Positions 31,741-43,480 of a DNA stretch of 64,000 bases are shown here, piece by piece. The stretch covers positions 3,157,333 through 3,221,332 of the forward strand of contig JAFMSR010000017.1 in assembly GCA_022818135.1 (NCBI GenBank), given 5' to 3'. The stretch's first letter is position 1. The number at the start of each line of letters is the position of its first letter. This DNA is from Saxidomus purpurata (taxonomy: Eukaryota > Mollusca > Bivalvia > Venerida > Veneridae). The position numbers and the translations under genes are program-made. Under the pieces are notes generated by a model that did no database searches, was not told the origin of the DNA, and saw nothing but the letters and a program-made list of their open reading frames with translations.

Positions 31741-34700
31741 CTAAAAATAATACATTTAAGGACTATTTAAAATACACATAATTCTTCAATCACTTTTACT
31801 CAAACGTGGTCTAATACTGACACTTCCAAGAAAAAGTTACTACATAGATATCCAGTTATATAGGTTGCAGATAAAATTGCTAATATATGTAAATTACAGT
31901 GGTATTCAGAATACTCTAGATACCCTTGCTATATATTCTGCTTCCAATGATATAAACTAGTAGTGCTTGCTGTCCTTTATGTAAGAGTGGATCCTTTGCT
32001 GTAAATAACAAAAACCTGTCTTGCTCAAATAATTATTATGGATGCCTTGGCAGCAACTGTTCGGACATGTATATAGAAAATAACTTAACAACAAAAGTAC
32101 TAACTTTGAGACGGAATTTCAATTTTATGTATTGTTTTACAATGTCTGTTCATGGTCCCTTGATGGCTGAACGACTTCACACACACTGGACACTTGTATG
32201 GTTGTTCACCTGGGGAAACAATGTTTAAACATTTATATGAATTCAATCCAGTTTCATACGGTAGTTCATAGGGGTGTCACGAGAAACCGGTATACCGGTA
32301 TATTGCAATACACAACAAAAAAATACAGTATCGCGATACGATATCCCCATACCGTTTTTTTCTTCAAATATTTACTTTTTGTTGCTTCAAGTTTCGTCTT
32401 CCATGTTTGACAGCATGTACGGGTTAAAATTATTAAAGAATAATGTTCTACGATTTAACTGAGTAAACGGCGTTTAATCGAGTAAATTGATGATAGGTCG
32501 GGGTCCCTCCAGACGCTTTGAAAATGGATTCTCATGCTTGACAACGGGACGCTGTTTTTGGAAACAAACTAAAATGGCAGAATTCGACACAATTCCAAAC
32601 AAGAAGGCAAAAAGCGATATATGGGGTAATTTTTGGGTTAAATGCAAAAAAGAAACAAAAGAAATTGTTGAAGGTGTGTTACTTTTGTTTAAAAATAAAG
32701 TGTTTTACAGATACCTAGAATCTTTACAATGAATCCTAAAGGCGAATATAGATTCTGCAATATATCGCAATATGTATTGCAATACACCATGGCCGTATCG
32801 CGATATATCGTGATATGCCCAAGGCGTATCGTGACACCCCTAGTAGTTCAATACTTTCATAATTTTTCTTGATCCAACCCTAGCATATGACCTTAATTTA
32901 AGTTGAAAAACATTGTAACTGAATGCAAAAAAAAAATGAAAAGTTACAGAAAATGTTCAGTGCAAATAATATCAATGTGCCAACAATTTTATTGTGACAA
33001 TACACAATGTTTCTAGAATTAATTGAGAAAGATTTTACCAAGGGCAAACCACCTTCATTTTAATTTTGTTCATAGGGCATGGTAGTAAGGTATTTGTGAT
33101 ATTCTACGGCAATGTCACTTATAAGATGCCATATATACCAAGGTTTCAAGGAAACAGACATATGAGGACAGAGGTACTCTGGAAAGCTTTCCTTCTTTCT
33201 GTTATTTTAAACTGTTCCGTACTTAACCCATCACTGCTGACTTTACTGACATCAATTTCTTTCTTACCCTGCTAAAGACAGCTTAGAGTAACCAAGTATT
33301 TCTTACAATTTCCCTTCTCTGTGGTCAAGTGGTTAGTCACTGACTTGAAGTAACTGTAATGTCATAGATTGAGGGTCATGGGTTTGAGCCCTGCTACTGG
33401 CCATGTCTCTGTGTGAGGAAGTTGGCAGTTTCTTACTGAGGATAAGGATCTAGTACTAGTTCTTGCCAGGAACAATGGTTAAGTAAACTGCCTGCATGCA
33501 GAAAGAACTGAAATACCATTGGATTAAGTCCACTTAGAAAGTTTGCATGTTGAGTTAAACCTGGGAATTATTTGGCTGAAGTATAACAATAAGTGATAGA
33601 AAAGCCAATTTGTAAAACATACAATCATCTTTCCAAAACCTAAGTGAAAAGTGTTGGATTTTTTTGCCATTCTTATATTACACAAGCAGTAACAGTTTAA
33701 CAATGAATCAGATGAAAAGACCATTATTGGACCTGTCCTGATGTAATGAAATAGATGAAACCAACGTAATTTCTTTTAAATGCCAAACTTCCACAAAGAG
33801 ACAGGCATCCTTCAAATTTTTAAGTGACATATCCTTGCCAAAAAGACTGCAGGTATAAAGATGAAGTTAATAAAAGACAAATAAAGTGAAAAGAAAACCT
33901 GTGTGTCGGCGGTAATGTTCCTTCAGATGCCACTTGTTTGATGCCGCATAATCACACAACTCACACTGGAATGGTCGGGGCTTAACATCTGAGTGAATGT
34001 TATCAATGTGCCGTCGCAGCACATGTACCGACGAGTAAACCTTCCCACACAGTTTACAGACACTCCGTAATTCGCCAGTATGCTTTTTAGTGTGACTGAC
34101 CAACTCACTTCCAGAATGGTAATTGTTGAAGCATATTGGGCACTGGTACTTGTTTCCAGTTATGTACAGATACAGTGGCTCGTCATCTTTGTCCTTTGCA
34201 TGTTGGCGCAGAAAATGATCCTTCAAAGTCTTCCGTGCTCTGTAAAACTTTCCACATTGTTCACATACATATACTGGTTCAACCAATCCATCCTCTGTGA
34301 TTGGTGGCCTTTTATCAAATGAATATGCCTTTGCCTTAAAGCTATCTTTAGCGTTAAGAATGTCCTTTGCTAGCACGCCATGGTGCTGATTGTCCTGTGT
34401 AAACAATGATCGTTTGTTCTTGTCAGCTGGCTCAAGGAGATCCATAAGCTTATCGTCGGCAAGTAACGTCTGAATTTCTCTATCTTCAGAATCGGAGACC
34501 GGTTCAGTTTTTACAGTGACCTCATCAAACTCCGTAATATTATCGGACATTTCATCACCAATAGTTCCATCAAGTTTTTCTCCCTCATTAGCTACATTTT
34601 CATCTTTTTGAGGAATACAGTTTGAACTTCCAAATGTGCTTTTACTTGGAGTTGCTAACAGATCTTCAATTGTTTTTGTGTTGTCAGATTCAAACAACGT

Positions 34701-37700
34701 ATCCTTTAATGTTACCGTTTGTTTTGTTTTCTGTGCTGCTTGCTTTGAACTACTGTGCACACGTATTTTGTGTCTATTCAGATACCTCTGCTGTTTAAAT
34801 GTCTTTGTGCACTGATCACACTGCACTTCTTCAATACTTTCATTACAGTTTTCATCAGTTACGACAGAGTCATTGATCACAAGATTTCTCTCTCCTAAAT
34901 CTTCTTCATCAGGGCCATGCTTCCTTTTAGAGGCCAACCAATTTTCTGCAGGAGTACTATTACTATCAGTATCACTGTCACTATTTTGAGACTGTAACTC
35001 TTTCAACAGGGTATTTAACTTTTCATCAGGAATGCGCTTAGTCTTTGTCCTGTTTGAACCAAGCCTTGCTAAGCTTTCATTTGCAATTCGTCTATTTCTA
35101 TCTAAAATTGCCTTAATATCTCCAATCGTTGGTACATTGCTACCTGTGAGACCTAGATTCTGGTTCAACTGTCTGGATATATAAGTAGGATTGTGAGATA
35201 ATATATCACTGAAGGTAGTTACTGATTCTACTGGCATCTTAAGAAGCTTTTCAGTCACATCTGTGCTTAAACCTGGCGGAGAAGAGACCTTGGGAGCCTT
35301 TGGAGTTGGAGAACTTCCAATCAGAGTCGTCGGTGCTCCTGCTTTAGCATTACTTCTAACAGAAAACGACTGAATTGGTTTGTTATTGCAAAATATGACA
35401 ATTTTCACATCATTGTCCTCTCCTTCTTTTAGTTTACTCTCCAGGGTCTTTGTTAATGCCTTAGTAAGAACTGAATAATCAATTAAATTTTTCTCAACAT
35501 TTTGATTCACTGGTGGACCTGGTTTCTGCAGTTTCGCCTGTTGAGGAGCAAAAGGTATGCCTTCTATAGAATTCAGTAAATTCTTGACTGTTACTCTTGG
35601 TCTATAAACAGGCTGAGGGGTTGGTGAAAGATTTGGGGGTGTAGGTGTCCTATGTGGGTTCTTCCTTCTTACGTAAGTCTTTTCTGGCTGCACAACTGTA
35701 ACTAAATTGCCTAATGGTAAACTTCCAAGATTTCGAATATTCTTCACATTAGTAAAGTCAATAACCTTCTCTGGTTCTACTCTACGCTTCTTTGAGGTTT
35801 CCCTTTCACAATCTGCTACTATGTGCTCTTTTTCTATTGGTGTTTTCCTTTTCAGTAAGTTTATTATTGCTTTATTCTGATTAATTTCACTAATAGCGCC
35901 AACAAAATTGTCTTCCAACTTTTCTTTATCTGCTAGGCATTCATCCGATGTTTCTTGATCAGGCTTTTTTCCAGAAAAGATCAAATTACAAACTTTGCCA
36001 GAATCACCCTGCATAGCTGCTTCATACAGTTGATCAAGGACTTCTTCTGCATCAGGACTGGAACTTCCATCTCTATTACTGGATGGGGCCTTCTTAATTG
36101 GAGAAAATTCAAATTCTATAAAGTCATTAGATTCTGGAGTGACCTCTCTCTTATCTGCAGCTTCAGATGTTTCTTCTGGTTTTCTTTCTACATTTTCTTG
36201 ACTTTCTTCTTGAACTTTACCTGTACCATCCAAGTTTCCACTTGGTGTGTTATTTTCCACTCCTGTAGTTGCACCATTGTCTGTCTTCTCAGCTGTACTT
36301 TCCTCTCTTGCTGCTGTGCCATCTAGTGTATTCAGTTGGCTATCTGCCACTACAGTAGTTGTTCCATCTTCTGTGTTCTGAAATTAATAAGGAAGTATTA
36401 AAGGCTACATTCATTTGAAATTTATAGATATACCACATTATATATGTGAACAAAGACCACTGGTTGGAAGAAACAATAGCAGTCTCTGATGACAGATAGT
36501 CTTTAATTCTTTATTTCAATGGAGACTGCACATTTTTCTACAGGCTGTTCTGCATTGCAGGGTAGACAAATGTTTTAACTGTTTAGAACAAGTCAGCATT
36601 TCTATCTGCCTAAAACACTAATGCAAAGTTTCATTCCAGTATCTACATTTATAATTTGGTACGCAGAACTGTAAGCAAGAATTTCTAAATTCAAGGATGT
36701 TTGATTTCCCATACTTCATGTGCTAGACTTCTTTCTATGTCAGACTTTACTAAGGTGCTAGCCTTACTGAAAATGTGTGAAGTTAAACCCAATAAACATC
36801 TGCATTATATGTGGAAATAGTAATTTGCTGGCAAAACCAGAATTTGCTAAGTCAAAAAAGGGGGTATGATTTTGACAAAATTTATGCAAGAGTTACAGCG
36901 CTTGACTAAAAGACACCCAAAAAAGGACATTGTATGGTTTAAATAAAATACATGATTACCTGTAACAATTTTGGAGACAGGAATTTGAACACAAGTCTGA
37001 AACCAATCTGTGATTTGAACAGAAACTAGAGCTATCACTGGAAGTGATTAATACACCCCCTTCCAAGGGCTGGTCACAAAAACAAAAGAAATACTAGTGT
37101 AAAATTACATGAAAAGACAAGTATGTTTTACTACACATATCAAACACAGCTTGAACCGTGCCATGAATTAATGATAAATGTGCAAACACAACATTTGGCT
37201 TTGCATGCATAGATATCTGCTAAATTCAAAAGGGTAATAACTTTTTTAAAATGTGAAAAATAGTCACATAGCTTGTCATTGTAGCTTTGCATGCATAGAT
37301 ATCACAGGGTATACCATCTGTGGAGTTTTAACGCAGTACCACCATTAATACTTCATGCATTACATTTTCTACTTTAAAATTTGCAGAAGGGCAATAAAAA
37401 TGTAAAACACAGTTACCCAACTTGTCACTGTGATATATCTTGTCAATGAATTTGTTGAGTAGGACTATTTGTTAAATTATGACTAAAAATATGTTTTGTT
37501 TTTTTTTGGTTTTATACATTATTCAGTTGTATCTTAAATATATAAAGCAGTCACAAGAATTGGCCAAGACGAAGACTTTGGGAAAATTTATCTCTGAAAG
37601 TTGCCAAATTTGTCTACATTTGTTGATCTTTCTACGAAGTATCTACATGAACATAATAATGTTCTCCCTTCCAAGGCAAAAACTCAACATTTCTGAAGTC

Positions 37701-40700
37701 AAAGTTTTAGACTAAGACTTGTTGCTCTAAGTGTAATTTCCTAAAAATTGTTTTGCATGCCTTAATAGCTCAGTGGTTTGGGTGTCGCTTGTGTGCCTCC
37801 AAAACACAGATTCCAGGTTGGAGTCCCAGGCAGATTACATGGTGTGTCCTTGGGTAGACACTGATGTCACCCCTGTCTCAGTGTACCCAACTGTGTGTAG
37901 CAGTGATGAAAAACTTGCTGCCTCTCTCATGTGTGAGCATGATAATCTCAGAGAGCAATTATAGCTATGGAAGCTCTCTTTGTATCAACCCAGTTTTCTA
38001 CATTCCTATTACCATTATTTCTCCGACAGCTTTCTGATTTACCTCAACTCTTATGACAGCTTTCTGATTTACCTCAACTTTCATGTCAGCTTTCTGATTT
38101 ACCTCAACTTTAATGTCAGTTTTCTGATTTACCTCAACTTTAATACATGTCAGCTGTCTAATTTACCTCAACTTTAATGTCAGCTTTCTGATTTACCTCA
38201 ACTTTAATGTCAGCTTTCTGATTTAACTCAACTTTTAAATGTCAGCTTTCTGATTTACCTCAACTTTAATGCCAGCTTGCTCTGTTTGTACGTCTTCATC
38301 CTGACCCTTGCCTTCAGTGACTGTTTCCTTCTCTGTTTCCATGTAAACCTTGGTGATGTACCACAGATCCTCACGCTCTACAGTCTACCAATCACACCAC
38401 AGCCTTAACAAGTCTGTAATGGGGAAACATCACTCAATAACCAAGTCACAAAACGTAATACTACTAGGTAATATTTTACAGTTGTAGTTTTCATTACATG
38501 AAAGCAAAAGTCCTCTACACATTCTTTAACTCTTTTCATAAAATTTCTGAAAACAGGCCAGTCTATTTTTCAGTATTACCATTAAATATTCACATGGATG
38601 CCCACTATCTATAGTCTATTGACAGAACAGTGAACGGTGCAGAACAAGATCTGACCACATGGACGATGGATGGGCGGACAAACGTCCACACTGACTGCCT
38701 AGGCAGAATCCTTTACTCTAAGCAGGTTAAGAGTATTAACTCTTTACTTATTTTAGCTTGATTGCAAATAAGATTTCTCAACTAATATTAATCACTCATG
38801 AGACGTCCATCCATGATGGAAGATATTGTGCTATTACTGCAGGTGTCTGATGATGCAAATGTTAATTTTCTCTGTCTGTTGATTTCAAATTTCATCACAT
38901 CCATTTTCAGCACATAATATTGATATTTTATATTGAGTGGTTAATTGTTTACTTGACATTGTTTCTAACCCATTTTGCAATTAATTAATGCCATTTATAT
39001 TAAACACATAGCTAGACTATGTAAACTCCTCTTTCCATTGTTTTCTTCACCAGGTGCTGCATGCTGTATTGTAAGTTAAAATGAAAGTAAAATATTACTT
39101 ATGAAGCTATCAAAATCAGTAAAAAGACAGAACTGGTTTAAAGTCTTTAATCATTAATGTGTTACAAACATAATGAGTGGGTATACACGAAAGTTAAAAA
39201 GATACATGTACTAAATACAATTTGGCGTCTGTGGCAAAAGACTTGAAGTCTCTAACCTATGAAACTGAGAGGGTGCTAAGAGCCGCAGCTCTAGATATAT
39301 AAATTGTTATTAATGACTATTTACTAGTGTTGGACAATCAGAGAAATTGTGTAATCGGTCATCGAATCGAACAGAACAATCAAAATTGATAATCCATCAG
39401 AAAATAATCAAAATTATATCTGTCCGTACAAATTGTTAAAAAAAAAAATTTACAAGTTTGATTTTTGATAAAACTCATAGAATAATGTTCAAGAACTTGG
39501 TGCCCTACATACCGAGTCATATATCGTTTATAAATATATTAGGGATGGCAACGAATACCAAAATTGATATTCGAGTACTCGGCCCTTCTTCCGATTGAGT
39601 CCTCGAGTACTCGAAAAAAGGTCATTCACGTGTTCGAAATATAGCAGTACATACCAAGGTATGTAAGTTCTATACTACAGAGAGTACATTTCAGTTTTGT
39701 CATCACTACACCGCTTAAAATATTTCAAAGAAGACGATTTCGACGGAGGCACATTTCAAATTTGCCTTATAAGTTGACAGGCAAGTGTACAGATTACTGA
39801 GATATTCAGAAAAGAGACTTTGAAAGACTGCTATATTCTATATATAAGATTAAGGAATCTGTGAGCGCTGAAGGCCTGGGGGCTAAACAACTTTTGACCT
39901 ACGTGTTTTGCGCTGAACTTTACCTAAAGCGCGGGTCGAAATGTGCAGAGGACGAAATTCAATATATGACACAGAATGAATGATTCACAAATATATGGGT
40001 GGCAGGGAAGTTTGTTTTATTATAAAACGTACGTTAAATGAAAAATAATCACATAGTCAACATTATAAATTGTTTAATCCAGTAAAAATAATTCGACCTG
40101 CGCTTCGTACAACTTCAATCGATATGATCTGATGATGTGGATCGAAAACTGTTGTGTACCAAGGACAAGACCTTGAAACAGAATTAAACTAGAGCTATCA
40201 CTAAATGTGATTAATACCCCCAAAAGGATTGCTTTATAAACTGAAGAAGTTCGTAGTAACATAATACCTTGCAAACAAACTAAAAAGAGAAAACTTAAAA
40301 TGCTCTCATTGTGCTTGACCATTGTATAGTTGTATTGAATTCCAACTGTAGTTTTCAAGTTATCGCTCCGACAAGGAAAAGTAACAAAGGGTAATTACTC
40401 TGTAATGAGTCAAGATGGAGTTATGGTTCCTGTGCACTGCAGCTTCCTCTAAATATACTGACCATGTATGAGTTGTACTGAATCAACTGTAGTTTTCAGT
40501 TATGCTTCGACAAGGAAAAGTAACAAAGGGCAATAACTCAGTAAATACTCAAATCGAGTTTTAGTCTTTACAGCACTTCCTCTATTGTGCTTTATATTGT
40601 ATACGTTATATTGAATATCAACTAGTAGTTTTCAAGTTAAGCTACGGACAAGGAAAAGTAACAAAGGGCAATAAAACTGTAATTATCAAATGGATTTAAT

Positions 40701-43085
40701 TCTTGTGAAAATCAAATCCTCTCAAAGTGCTTGATCATTGTATGAAGTTGTATTGAATTCCAACCAGTAGTTTTCAAGTTATGCTTTGACAAGGAAAACT
40801 AACAAAGGGCAGTAACTCGTAAATACCAAGATAGAGTTATAGTTCTTGTACACTGCACTTCCTCAGTGTCTTGATCATTGTATGAAGTTGTATTAATTCC
40901 AACTAGTAGATTTCAAGTTATGCTCCGGACAAGGAAAAGTAACAAAGGGCAATTACTCTGTAATTAGTCAAGATGGAGTTATAGTTCTTGTGCACTACTT
41001 CCTCTCAATGTGCTTGACCATTGTATGAAGTTGTATTGAATTAACAAGTATTTTCAAGTTATTCACAGGAAGAACAAAGGGCAATAACTCTGTAATTCAT
41101 GGTATAGTTCTTGTGCACTACTTCCTCTCAATGTGCTGACCATTGTATAAAGTTGTATTAATTCCAACTAGTAGTTTTCAAGTTATGCCCGGACAAGGAA
41201 AATGCAACAGACCGACCGACCACCTTTAGTGTTTGCCCTACATTTCTGTCCAATGAAAATATCTAAAAACTTGTAAAAAGTTACCGCAATGAATATAAAT
41301 ACATACTTACAATTATAACAGAGAAAACCAAAATATTCTGGGGTTCTAGTTGTAATCGGTGAAACCTTCACTCTTGACTGCAGCCTCTATAAATGGCGGG
41401 TGATTTTGATCCGTGAGTTGCTTCATGGGATGTAGTCAATTAAATCTTTTTTTAGAAAAATTTATTTTTAGGTAAATATATATGTAATGTTAGTAAATAA
41501 CAAAGTTGTCAATGAAATAACATGTAAAATTGAGAAATCAAACTACAAACCATAGAAACTCCGTACGTTTCCGTTAATTACGTAAATATCCTACTTTTTG
41601 GTGTATATTGCATAAGATTATCTTCCGTAATCAGCCAACAGTAATTTCTAAAACAAAAAAATGGTAAGCAGCCCTAAGCAATCCTTCCTGCAGTCGTTTG
41701 AATTGTATGTACCTTTTCATTTGTAATATGTTCTTATCATATGCGGCATTCAAACAGATGATTGATCTGGTCGTCGCACTACTTTCGCATATGCATGTTA
41801 CAGTGTTATTCGCACATAGCACAGTTAAATTTCTTTTAGTGTTTGAAATGTGGTATGCTAACTTAGGCCTAGGAGACTTTCAGTCCCCAGGCCAAAAATT
41901 AGTTATATTTCTTGAATTTTTTTCTGGTGAGCCAAAATAATAATTTTTTCTCTGCACACTTCTGCTTACAAGACCCGCATTTACATTTTATGCACTTAAT
42001 TTTAATTTCTAAACAAACTTTGAAAACTACAACCCAATATCTTACGTCTATATTGTTTTGTTAAGATCATAAGCGGCACAGAATCATAACAATACCTGCA
42101 TGTCAAACTGTCAACTCGTATATTGCATTTAGGGGCCTACCTAGCGGATTAAACAATAGAATTTTCGCACATCACCTGGCGTGTTTTGATAACGATTCCA
42201 AATTAGAATAATGACAAATTAAGGCTGTTAGTTGGAGGAACCAAAAAGCGATAATTTATGATTTTAAATCATATTATGTATGATGCGATTTTTGCCAAAA
42301 AAAAATTTTTTTTTCGAGTACTCGAATACCGTTTTGCTGATCGAGTATTCGGACGTTCGAGCGAGTACTCGAATATTCGAGTACTCGTTGCCATCCCTAA
42401 AATATATGGTTATAAATTCAGATGCATTTGTCGCACTTAAATTAAGCATGTTTATTTTTATGTATTTATGGGGCTCAACACCCATTATAACACCCATTAT
42501 AACAGGGCTTTTACTAAACTTTAAAAGTCAAGAGTCAAAACTGATGCCTAAATTAGCCCAAATTTAGACAGTGAGATTTTATGATTTTTTTCTTACATTG
42601 TTTTCTTAGGATTCTGGCATTTGCTGTGTAAGTTTGAACAATCTACTTCTGATATAATTTACAATAAATTTTATTTTGAGTCAGCAAGAAATATAATAAC
42701 AAATCAAGACAGGCTCTCTAGGAGCTTTTAAACCACTGGGCAGTTTACATTTCTTGAGGCAACTAGATCTTGTGTGTCCAATAATTAGAAGAAACTACCT
42801 ACTTTCTTATTGATCAGTTTCCATAGAAAATTTACTTCAGAAAGGTGTGTAAATAATTGTTAATTATGTAGCACTTATTCTTGAGAAATGTGGATGACTA
42901 TGAAGTGTTACCTACTCTTATTTTCCTAATCTAAAACTCACAGGTGGTAATCCACCAACATGTTAAGCTTTAAGACACAACACTGTACAGGACTTGTTAA
43001 CATACGATTTGTGTATATTTATAGAGCAATAAAAAATAAATAGAACTAATTTGTGGTGATCTTACAAACTTACTGTCTCCGGCAT
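31529..43085 (-). CDS. C2H2 zinc-finger protein, six fingers (five exons, about 977 aa)
   Basis: A nuclear DNA-binding protein by domain content. The proposed exons are 43085-43074 (MPET), 38384-38259, 36377-33899, 32209-32105 and 31740-31529. All joins keep one frame. Residues 1-560 are low-complexity, acidic and Ser/Thr/Pro-rich, with an EAAMQGDSGKVCNLIFSGKK block and a basic KRKTPIEKE region. Fingers lie at about 564-587 (VQCDQC...), 749-772 (YVCEQC...), 790-812 (YQCPIC...), 819-841 (VCKLC...), 849-871 (FQCELC...) and 877-900 (YKCPVC...). The last is joined by an HTGEQPYKC linker across an intron. The C-terminus is acidic. Sumoylation-type psi-K-x-E sites occur as IKVE (about 43-46) and VKTE (near 668 and near the C-terminus). 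I did not recognise a named orthologue. Introns hold two hAT elements and a donor-derived minisatellite. Confidence 0.85.
32105..32209 (-). CDS. Zinc-finger gene exon 4, sixth finger
   Basis: The acceptor is tttccccag and the donor is CAAA followed by gttagt. It encodes EQPYKCPVCVKSFSHQGTMN and then RHCKTIHKIEIPSQ, a full C2H2 finger. Without splicing at gttagt it would stop two codons later (AGT TAG), so an alternative short C-terminus is possible. Confidence 0.88.
32269..32842. mobile_element. hAT-type DNA transposon with exact 8-bp target duplication
   Basis: The terminal inverted repeats TAGGGGTGTCACGA / CGTGACACCCCTA are flanked by GTAGTTCA on both sides (32261-32268 and 32843-32850). 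The 574-bp element carries a short + strand open frame (32575-32732: MAEFDTIPNKKAKSDIWGNF...), similar to the start of a BED-finger transposase, so it is a deletion derivative. It also carries palindromes such as 'accggtataccggt' and 'tatcgcgata' near its ends. Located in the intron between exons 4 and 3 of the zinc-finger gene. Confidence 0.88.
33295..33535 (+). repeat. tRNA-headed SINE
   Basis: The A-box phrase 'tggtcaagtggttag' and B-box 'gggtttgagccc' are spaced as in a tRNA gene, followed by a body with 'gaagttggcagtttcttact' and 'acaatggttaagtaaact' shared with 23310-23560. The stems are incomplete, so this is not a tRNA gene. Confidence 0.75.
33899..36377 (-). CDS. Zinc-finger gene exon 3 (large exon, fingers 1-5)
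   Basis: The exon is 2479 nt. The acceptor is tttcag before AACACAGAAGATGG and the donor is CACACAG followed by gttttc. It encodes residues 47-872. There is no ATG at its upstream end: the frame runs open to the acceptor (NTEDGTTTVVADSQLN...), so the start lies in an earlier exon. Its low-complexity part has Pro-rich (TPTPPNLSPTPQPVYRPR) and acidic segments. Fingers 1-5 follow, with about 161 residues between fingers 1 and 2. Confidence 0.92.
36378..37759. other. Zinc-finger gene intron 2, distal part
   Basis: Includes a satellite-type repeat from about 37026 ('actagagctatcactggaag' with hairpin 'atcactggaagtgat', then 'gattaatacaccccc', and units around 'tttgcatgcatagatatc' at 37200 and 37290). 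Nothing coding was recognised. Confidence 0.5.
37760..37965 (+). repeat. tRNA-headed SINE
   Basis: 'ttaatagctcagtggtttgg' (A-box) and 'ggttggagtcccaggc' (B-box with one change) form a tRNA-like head, followed by a roughly 130-bp unrelated body. The anticodon arm does not fold cleanly. Confidence 0.65.
38034..38274 (-). repeat. Minisatellite made from the zinc-finger gene exon 2 splice donor
   Basis: On the - strand exon 2 ends ATTAAAGTTGAG|gtaaat at 38259/38258 and this junction is then repeated about every 30 bp into the intron. Intact donors (plus-strand 'acctcaac') start at 38257 (the exon), 38195, 38165, 38131, 38101, 38071 and 38041. The copy at 38225 has lost the GT (aactca). A spliced unit would add 10 codons (VNQKADIKVE), but the first intronic unit reads GAC ATT TAA, a stop. 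Confidence 0.88.
38259..38384 (-). CDS. Zinc-finger gene exon 2
   Basis: The exon is 126 nt (42 codons, phase 0): TVEREDLWYITKVY, then METEKETVTEGKGQDEDVQ and TEQAGIKVE. The frame is open from an acceptor-like gattggtag at 38385. An ATG inside (38342-38340) is the fallback start if exon 1 is wrong. The exon end is duplicated in the adjacent minisatellite. Confidence 0.75.
38540..38740 (+). repeat. Dispersed short repeat, family R1
   Basis: 'aaatttctgaaaacaggcca', 'cagtattaccattaa', 'gaacggtgcagaacaagatc' and 'cacactgactgcctaggcag' follow the family order in a diverged form. Confidence 0.5.
39540..42399. mobile_element. hAT-type element, 2.86 kb, with exact 8-bp target duplication and a nested satellite element
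   Basis: The terminal inverted repeats are TAGGGATGGCAACGA and TCGTTGCCATCCCTA, flanked by AAATATAT at 39532-39539 and 42400-42407. Subterminal regions repeat 'gagtactcga' on both sides. No transposase was recognised. It contains an inverted copy of the S1 satellite element (40188-41223). It sits in intron 1 of the zinc-finger gene. Confidence 0.88.
40188..41223. mobile_element. Satellite-carrying element (family S1), inverted copy nested in the hAT element
   Basis: Begins 'actagagctatcactaaatg', with hairpin 'atcactaaatgtgat' and then 'gattaataccccc'. It continues with about seven tandem units containing 'ggacaaggaaaagtaacaaa' and 'gggcaataactctgtaatt', and stops at the microsatellite 'gaccgaccgacc'. 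It is the reverse complement of 3680-4884 without the outer hairpin. Confidence 0.75.
43074..43085 (-). CDS. Zinc-finger gene exon 1, start codon (tentative)
   Basis: ATG CCG GAG ACA followed by the donor gtaagt (43073). It joins exon 2 in phase 0 to give MPETTVEREDLWYITKVY. It lies in a CpG-rich stretch typical of a first exon. There is no independent similarity support. Confidence 0.55.
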
Positions 43086-43480
43086 GCCACACCTTCACGC
43101 TTCGTGGTTTTCCCCCGTAGCGCCTCTGTTGACGTGCGCTCGATAACTGGTGACCCGACAAATAAATTTGTACAAGTTTACACGACTTTACTGATGTCCA
43201 TGAAGGCTTAAACATAAGATTAAAGTTATTTCGTGTACACAAGAAATGAAAGACGAAACAACAAACTTACCCAGATAAATGTGCTATATCAATAATACAC
43301 GAAAAATCGTGCAAGGCTGTCTTGGAAACCTGCAAGTCTGGGCTCACCGTGTTATTCACTTCCCCGTGTAACTGACCATGCGCGTGCTCTCGCACGATGA
43401 TAACACACTTCTGCAACTGTTACGCAGGTTTAGTAATACGGCCGTGATACGTCCGTTCACGAGCATTTGAAATGTTAAGG
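43086..43480. promoter_or_regulatory. CpG-rich putative promoter and 5' UTR of the zinc-finger gene
   Basis: The section from 43081 to about 43460 is richer in CG dinucleotides ('cccccgtagcgcctctgttg', 'ccatgcgcgtgctctcgcac', 'acggccgtgatacgtccg') than its AT-rich surroundings. It contains the proposed start codon at its edge. Confidence 0.45.

Noticed and set aside
35955..36326. 123-codon + strand ORF
   Set aside because: Antisense shadow of the large zinc-finger exon; Ser/Cys/Phe-rich composition results from the opposite coding strand.
36348..36350. GTG as start codon of the large zinc-finger open frame
   Set aside because: The frame stays open upstream to an acceptor at 36378 and joins an ATG-bearing exon in phase, so GTG is an internal Val codon.
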